The notes under the pieces were generated by a model that saw only the letters and a program-made list of their open reading frames with translations, made no database searches and was not told the DNA's origin. From assembly GCA_033765345.1 (NCBI GenBank), contig JANRIC010000073.1:1-10944 (forward strand): 10,944 nucleotides of DNA, given 5' to 3'. Every line of letters starts with the position of its first letter. The stretch's first letter is position 1. The DNA comes from JANRIC01 sp033765345 (lineage in GTDB: Bacteria; Bacteroidota; Bacteroidia; Cytophagales; Microscillaceae). The position numbers and the translations under genes are program-made. Positions 7,039 through 10,944 of the stretch are shown here, piece after piece.

Positions 7039-9297
7039 ATGACCATCTTAAAAACTACCTATAACAGACGTTCATTTTTAAAAGCTTCCGCACTTTCCAG
7101 TGGAGGATTGATGCTCAGTTTTAGCTTACTTACTGGCTTTAAACCTACTCCAGGGCTGGGCGAAGACCAGTTGCCGGAAGAATGGTTTGAGCTGAATAGC
7201 TATATTAAAATTACAGAAAAAAATGAAATCATTATTTTTTCACCCAATCCCGAATTTGGTCAAAATCTCATGACCTCTATGCCCATGATCGTAGCCGAAG
7301 AGCTCGATGTGGATTGGGAAAAAGTAACCGTAGAACAAGCCCCTTTTAATATCCCAAATTTCGGACGGCAGTTTACCGGCGGAAGCCAATCTATCCGTAG
7401 CGGATGGCAGGCTTTGCGTACTGCCGGGGCTTCGGCCAAGTACATGCTGGTACAGGCAGCCGCCGAAACCTGGAAACTGCCTGCCGCTGAAATCATCACA
7501 CAAGAAGGAGTACTGTATCACAAAATAAGTGGAAAATCTGCCACTTATGGAGAAATGGCCTCAGCAGCAGCCAAGATACCTGTGCCAAAAGAAGTAAAGC
7601 TCAAAGAAGTAAAAGACTTTAAAATCATCGGCACACCCTGCAAAAATGTAGAAGGGAATAAAATCGTGACAGGTAAGCCTATGTTTGGCATAGACTACCA
7701 TAAAGAAGGCACACTGATTGCTATGGTGGCTCACCCTCCTGCCTTTGGGATGAAACTGAAGTCTTTTGATGCCACAGCAGCCAAAGCCATGCCTGGCATC
7801 AAAGATGTCTTTGATATCCAGGTGTATAAAGAAGATTACAGCCAAATTGCTTTTGATACCCGCACATTCAATAACCTGGTAGTAGTCGTCGGTAACTCGA
7901 CCTGGGAAGTGATGAAAGCCAAAAAAACATTAAAAATTGAATGGGAAGCATTTGAAGATACTATCGAAATACAAAAAAATTTCAGAGGCGAAAAACAAGA
8001 ATTGACCATTCCCGCAGGACTGGAAAACAGCAGCGATCACTACAAAAAAATGGAAGAACTGTCCGCCAAATCTGCAAAAGTAGCACGCAAAGACGGTGAC
8101 CCTGAAACCGCCTTCAAAAATGCCGATCAAATTCTGGAAAGAACCTATACAGCACCTTTTTTGGCACATAACTGCATGGAACCCCTGAATTGTTTTGCCC
8201 ACGTAACCGCAGAAAAAGCAGAGCTGGCTGCCCCCATTCAGGTCGCAGAGTTTATCGAGACGACCATTGCTGCCAGAATTGGTTTGCCCGTAGAAAAGAT
8301 TGATATTCAATTTACACGTATGGGCGGAGGTTTCGGCCGCAGAGCTTATGCACACTTTATGGTAGAGGCAGCCGTAATTTCCCAAAAAATGAACGCTCCC
8401 ATCAAGTTGATGTATACCCGGGAGGACGATATGACTTATGGTATTTACCGCCCCACCTATCAAGCTACCTACCGCGCCGCCTTGGATAAAAATAAAAACC
8501 TGATTGGCTTTCACGTCAAAGCAGGAGGTATCCCCGAAAGTCCGCTTCACGCCAATCGTTTTCCAGCAGGTGCCATCGATAACTACCTCGCAGAAGAATG
8601 GTCAATACCTTCCAACATTACGATTGGAGCTTTTAGGGCTCCCCGTTCCAATTTTATAGCAGGTGCCGAACAGTCTTTCCTGGACGAACTGGCCGAAGCC
8701 ATGGGCAAAGACCCCATTGATTTTCGCTTAGAGCTTCTGCAACGCGCCAAAACCAATCCCGTGGGTACTAAAAATGACTACGATGCCGACCGCTATGCAG
8801 GAGTTTTAGAATTAGTAAAAGAAAAATCCGATTGGGTCAAAAACAAAAACACTAAAATATCCCGTGGAGTAGCAGCTTATTTTTGTCATAACTCGTATGC
8901 AGCCCACGTGCTAGAAATGTCGGTCAAAGAAGGTGAAATTACCGTCGAGAAAGTCACCTCAGCATTAGATTGTGGCATTGTCATCAATCCTTTGAGTGCA
9001 AGCAATATGGTAGAAGGCGCCGTAATCGATGGTATCGGTAATGCTTTTTATGGAGTGCTGACTTTTAAAGATGGGAAACCAGATCAAAGTAATTTCAACA
9101 ACTACCGCATGATTCGCATCAGCGAAGCACCAAAAGCCATTAACGTACATTTTGTAAAGAATGAAATAGCACCTACAGGTTTGGGAGAGCCGCCTTTCCC
9201 ACCCATTTTTGGCGCGCTGGCCAATGCTTTGTACCAGGCCACGGGTAAGCGTCATTATAGTCAGCCTTTCTTGGGAGAAGCCCAGCCTACAGAATAG
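7039..9297 (+). CDS. iorB: Tat-exported molybdopterin-binding subunit, IorB/aldehyde-dehydrogenase type
   Basis: The catalytic large subunit of a xanthine-oxidase-family hydroxylase, 752 residues from the ATG at 7039. The N terminus is a textbook twin-arginine signal: NRRSFLK (9-15) followed by a hydrophobic stretch (16-33). The order of blocks follows the IorB family: a first Moco-binding part with FTGGSQSIR (112-120); the hammerhead segment with GKPMFGIDY (212-220); HNCMEPLNC (377-385); GGGFGRR (429-435); TREDDM (460-465); AFRAPRSN (531-538); and the C-terminal GLGEPPFPP with the expected active-site Glu717. It should hydroxylate an N-heterocycle or oxidise an aldehyde in the periplasm with IorA. 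Small departures from common homologues are AAPIQVAEF where WAPTQ is frequent, and AFRAPRSN for WRAPGSN. No XdhC/MobA-type maturation gene or cytochrome c follows. A TTG at 6943 would extend it into iorA but destroys the Tat N terminus. Confidence 0.93.
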   Translation: MTILKTTYNRRSFLKASALSSGGLMLSFSLLTGFKPTPGLGEDQLPEEWFELNSYIKITEKNEIIIFSPNPEFGQNLMTSMPMIVAEELDVDWEKVTVEQAPFNIPNFGRQFTGGSQSIRSGWQALRTAGASAKYMLVQAAAETWKLPAAEIITQEGVLYHKISGKSATYGEMASAAAKIPVPKEVKLKEVKDFKIIGTPCKNVEGNKIVTGKPMFGIDYHKEGTLIAMVAHPPAFGMKLKSFDATAAKAMPGIKDVFDIQVYKEDYSQIAFDTRTFNNLVVVVGNSTWEVMKAKKTLKIEWEAFEDTIEIQKNFRGEKQELTIPAGLENSSDHYKKMEELSAKSAKVARKDGDPETAFKNADQILERTYTAPFLAHNCMEPLNCFAHVTAEKAELAAPIQVAEFIETTIAARIGLPVEKIDIQFTRMGGGFGRRAYAHFMVEAAVISQKMNAPIKLMYTREDDMTYGIYRPTYQATYRAALDKNKNLIGFHVKAGGIPESPLHANRFPAGAIDNYLAEEWSIPSNITIGAFRAPRSNFIAGAEQSFLDELAEAMGKDPIDFRLELLQRAKTNPVGTKNDYDADRYAGVLELVKEKSDWVKNKNTKISRGVAAYFCHNSYAAHVLEMSVKEGEITVEKVTSALDCGIVINPLSASNMVEGAVIDGIGNAFYGVLTFKDGKPDQSNFNNYRMIRISEAPKAINVHFVKNEIAPTGLGEPPFPPIFGALANALYQATGKRHYSQPFLGEAQPTE

Positions 9298-9370
9298 GGG
9301 TGCATATACACAAAACCAAGTGTTTTTCTCAATTTTAAAAAAGATTCTCTGACATTTTTTGCGGGGAGTG

Positions 9371-9417
9371 CCTTATCCCTAGCCCTTCTCTTACAAGGAG
9401 AAGGGCTAGGAATGAGG
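9371..9417. repeat. 20-bp imperfect palindromic hairpin between iorB and the cupin-CMD gene
   Basis: CCTAGCCCTTCTC (9378-9390) pairs perfectly with 9398-9410 around a 7-base loop. The stem extends outward through 9371-9376 with 9412-9417, with one G-T pair (9374/9414) and one mismatch (9377/9411). There is no T-tract right after it on the plus strand. The word CCCTAGCCCTTCTC resembles dispersed intergenic palindromes I have met elsewhere, so a mobile repeat is as likely as a terminator. It occupies the middle of the 176-bp gap and could uncouple the downstream gene from the iorAB transcript or stabilise that transcript's 3' end. Confidence 0.75.
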
Positions 9418-9473
9418 TACAATCAGCATACACACATAAATAGTCAGACAATCCAAAACACCCATAATCAAAC

Positions 9474-10640
9474 ATGAAAAATCTAGTGAAAAAATTTAAA
9501 ACTGTAGTCCTAGTGTTTTTTGTGCTCAGTAGTGTTTATACCAAAGCCCAAGAAACTACCAAAAATCCACCCAATCAACATGCTATTTTCCCATTAGGAG
9601 ATCAAATACAAGGAGGCAATTTCGTCGGTACGGCTTGGGTAAAAGCCCTTTTAACAGCAGACAGCACATTCAATAGTCAAATAGGCAATGTGGTTTTTGA
9701 ACCCAAAGCAAGGTCAAAATGGCATTATCACCCCGCCGGACAAATCTTAATTGCCTTAGACGGCATAGGTTATTATCAAGAAAAAGGCAAAGCACTCCAG
9801 ATTTTACACAAGGGTGACATCGTGAAATGCCCCCCTGATGTCGAGCATTGGCACGGTGCTTCGCATTACAATTTCTTCGTGCAATTAGCCATCACCGCAG
9901 AACATCCCAAGGGCAGAGTAATTTGGCTCCACGCAGTAAGCGAAGAAGAATACAAGCAAGGATTGAGCAAAACTATCGAGACACAAGACAAAACCCATCC
10001 CCTAGAAAGCAGATATCAACATATCGTGAGGATTGCTTCATGGACTGCAAAAGGAGATTTGGATAGGCTTCATCAAGCTATGTATGATGGGCTTCAGGCA
10101 GGGCTGACCATCAACGAAATCAAAGAAATATCGGTGCATTTATACGCATATTGTGGTTTTCCACGCAGCATTCAAGGATTAAATACCTTGATGGCAGTAC
10201 TGGAAGCAAGAAAAGCGCAGGGAATCGCCGACAACATAGGCCGAGAAGCCAGCCCCACCAACGACACCTTGAGTAAATATGAAAAAGGAAAAAAAGTATT
10301 GGAAGCACTCACAGGGCAGGTACAAACTACACCCAAAACAGGCTACGGCGCATTCAGCCCTGAAATAGACGTATTCCTAAAAGAACATTTGTTTGCTGAT
10401 ATATTCGGTAGAGACATTTTAAGCTATGCAGATAGAGAAATAGCCACCATCGCAGCCCTTGTCAATCTGGGCGGTGTAGAACCTATGATGAAAGGACACA
10501 TGAGAATAGCACTCAATATCGGCTTTACAGAACCACAATTGAATGAAGTCTTGTCAATCATTGAATCTCGTATCGGTAAAAAAGAAGCCGATGAGGGTAG
10601 AAAGGGGCTTTCAGAGGTAATAAACGTAATAAAAAGGTAG
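9474..10640 (+). CDS. Exported cupin plus double carboxymuconolactone-decarboxylase (CMD) fusion protein
   Basis: A 388-residue protein with a signal peptide (Lys-rich start, core about 10-20, cut near TKA|Q after residue 25). Residues about 40-145 are a single cupin with a metal site suggested by HYHPAGQ (His84, His86, Gln90) and PPDVEHWHGAS (His125). The 2-4-35 spacing and His3Gln set match what I recall of cupin hydroxynitrile lyases such as the Granulicella enzyme (from memory). Residues about 180-250 (GDLDRLHQAMYDGLQAGLT, then YCGFPRS at 227-232 region) and about 300-375 (DREIATIAALVNLGGVEPMMKGHMRIALNIGFT) are two CMD-type helical repeats. The only cysteines are 119 and 227, so there is no AhpD-like CxxC peroxidase site. 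Known CMD enzymes act on muconolactones or hydroperoxides; the reaction here is open. It lies 176 bp after iorB, possibly in the same regulon. Confidence 0.9.
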   Translation: MKNLVKKFKTVVLVFFVLSSVYTKAQETTKNPPNQHAIFPLGDQIQGGNFVGTAWVKALLTADSTFNSQIGNVVFEPKARSKWHYHPAGQILIALDGIGYYQEKGKALQILHKGDIVKCPPDVEHWHGASHYNFFVQLAITAEHPKGRVIWLHAVSEEEYKQGLSKTIETQDKTHPLESRYQHIVRIASWTAKGDLDRLHQAMYDGLQAGLTINEIKEISVHLYAYCGFPRSIQGLNTLMAVLEARKAQGIADNIGREASPTNDTLSKYEKGKKVLEALTGQVQTTPKTGYGAFSPEIDVFLKEHLFADIFGRDILSYADREIATIAALVNLGGVEPMMKGHMRIALNIGFTEPQLNEVLSIIESRIGKKEADEGRKGLSEVINVIKR

Positions 10641-10661
10641 AACCGATCCCCTACCTCCCGC

Positions 10662-10692
10662 CTGTCTTCAGACAGATAGGCTGAATATTTTT
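10662..10692 (+). terminator. Possible terminator after the cupin-CMD gene
   Basis: CTGTCT (10662-10667) and AGACAG (10670-10675) are complementary at the tip of a short hairpin (realistically a 5-bp stem with a TTCA loop). A T-run at 10688-10692 follows after 12 bases. It lies 22 bp beyond the stop of the cupin-CMD gene, where a terminator is expected, but the gap to the T-run is too long for a strong one. Confidence 0.35.
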
Positions 10693-10693
10693 A

Positions 10694-10775
10694 AGTCTCA
10701 GACCTAAAAGACAAGTCAGAGACCAGTAATCTCCAGCCCACAAGCCGGAGACTTGCGAGAGCGTAGGAAATTTCC
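10694..10775. repeat. Repeat-rich intergenic stretch with direct repeat, hairpin and palindrome
   Basis: AGTCTCAGACC (10694-10704) is repeated with two changes as AGTCAGAGACC (10714-10724). TCTCC (10730-10734) pairs with GGAGA (10747-10751), with an inner GC/GC pair across a mismatch and a CCACAA loop. GGAAATTTCC (10766-10775) is a perfect 10-bp palindrome. There is no open reading frame of note. The texture is that of an interspersed non-coding repeat next to the inverted-repeat unit at the window end; no function can be assigned. Confidence 0.5.
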
Positions 10776-10781
10776 TTTTAC

Positions 10782-10944
10782 CCGACTTTTCGCACCCTAG
10801 CGAAATATTTAGATGAAATATAACTATTCTTATAAAACTTACATGCTATATTTCATCAAAACCCATATTTTGTGATATTTTATAGAGTTTTAGAAGAAAA
10901 CTTACAAAAAAACTCAAAAAAAACAGGGGGGTGCGAAAAGTCGG
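10782..10944. mobile_element. 163-bp unit with 16-bp perfect terminal inverted repeats (MITE-like or paired IS ends)
   Basis: CCGACTTTTCGCACCC at 10782-10797 is the exact reverse complement of 10929-10944, the last 16 bases of the window. The 131-bp interior is very AT-rich, has no coding capacity and contains a nested 11-bp perfect inverted repeat (GATGAAATATA 10812-10822 with 10847-10857). Perfect terminal repeats around a short AT-rich non-coding core are typical of a miniature inverted-repeat element moved by a transposase elsewhere. Two facing IS ends are an alternative. The right flank is outside the window, so a target-site duplication cannot be tested. Confidence 0.55.

Noticed and set aside
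7930..8550. 206-codon minus-strand frame inside iorB
   Set aside because: It is rich in Cys, Phe and Gly as expected from antisense reading of a coding gene, has no recognisable domain, and the opposite strand has unmistakable IorB motifs.
1..10944. A defence, toxin-antitoxin, CRISPR or secretion system
   Set aside because: No nuclease, helicase, toxin, spacer array or secretion component is encoded; all sizeable genes fit metabolic, regulatory or envelope families.

Overview
The window looks like a chromosomal segment of a Bacteroidota bacterium, probably Sphingobacteriia/Cytophagia-like; genus not determinable. This rests on moderate-to-low GC, AT-rich spacers without clear Shine-Dalgarno sequences, the sequence style of the two AraC-type regulators, exported proteins ending their signal peptides in A|Q, and an IorA/IorB-type molybdenum hydroxylase with a Tat signal. 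No RNA gene, CRISPR array or phage gene was seen.

Layout. Positions 1-271 hold no gene, only a palindromic hairpin and a 9-bp tandem repeat. Positions 272-2189 (minus strand) carry a gluconate-use pair, gntK and gnd, overlapping by 14 bp. From 2447 to 4667 (plus strand) come a small predicted outer-membrane beta-barrel protein, an AraC-family regulator and an exported antibiotic-biosynthesis-monooxygenase (ABM) domain protein. A second AraC-family regulator lies convergent to these on the minus strand (4778-5719). It is divergent from an exported SnoaL/NTF2-like protein (5887-6369). Then come iorA-like (2Fe-2S) and iorB-like (molybdopterin, Tat-exported) genes (6540-9297) and an exported cupin plus carboxymuconolactone-decarboxylase fusion (9474-10640). 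The last 304 bp are gene-free: repeats, plus a 163-bp unit bounded by 16-bp perfect inverted repeats that ends exactly at the window edge.

How the genes may work together. Five proteins of the 2447-10640 block have export signals and one more (IorA-like) probably travels with its Tat-exported partner, so the block looks like a cell-envelope oxidation/detoxification set with two AraC-type regulators. The most informative sequence signal is a related ~86-bp element found twice: upstream of the barrel gene (2362-2448) and upstream of iorA (6384-6468). Both copies begin with the same 16-mer, and in both a TTTGAATTT-like motif is repeated in direct orientation exactly 21 bp (two helical turns) downstream, as expected for an AraC-family operator. 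This links the barrel gene to the oxidoreductase as one candidate regulon. The substrate cannot be read from sequence. I see no established defence or mobile-cargo system here.
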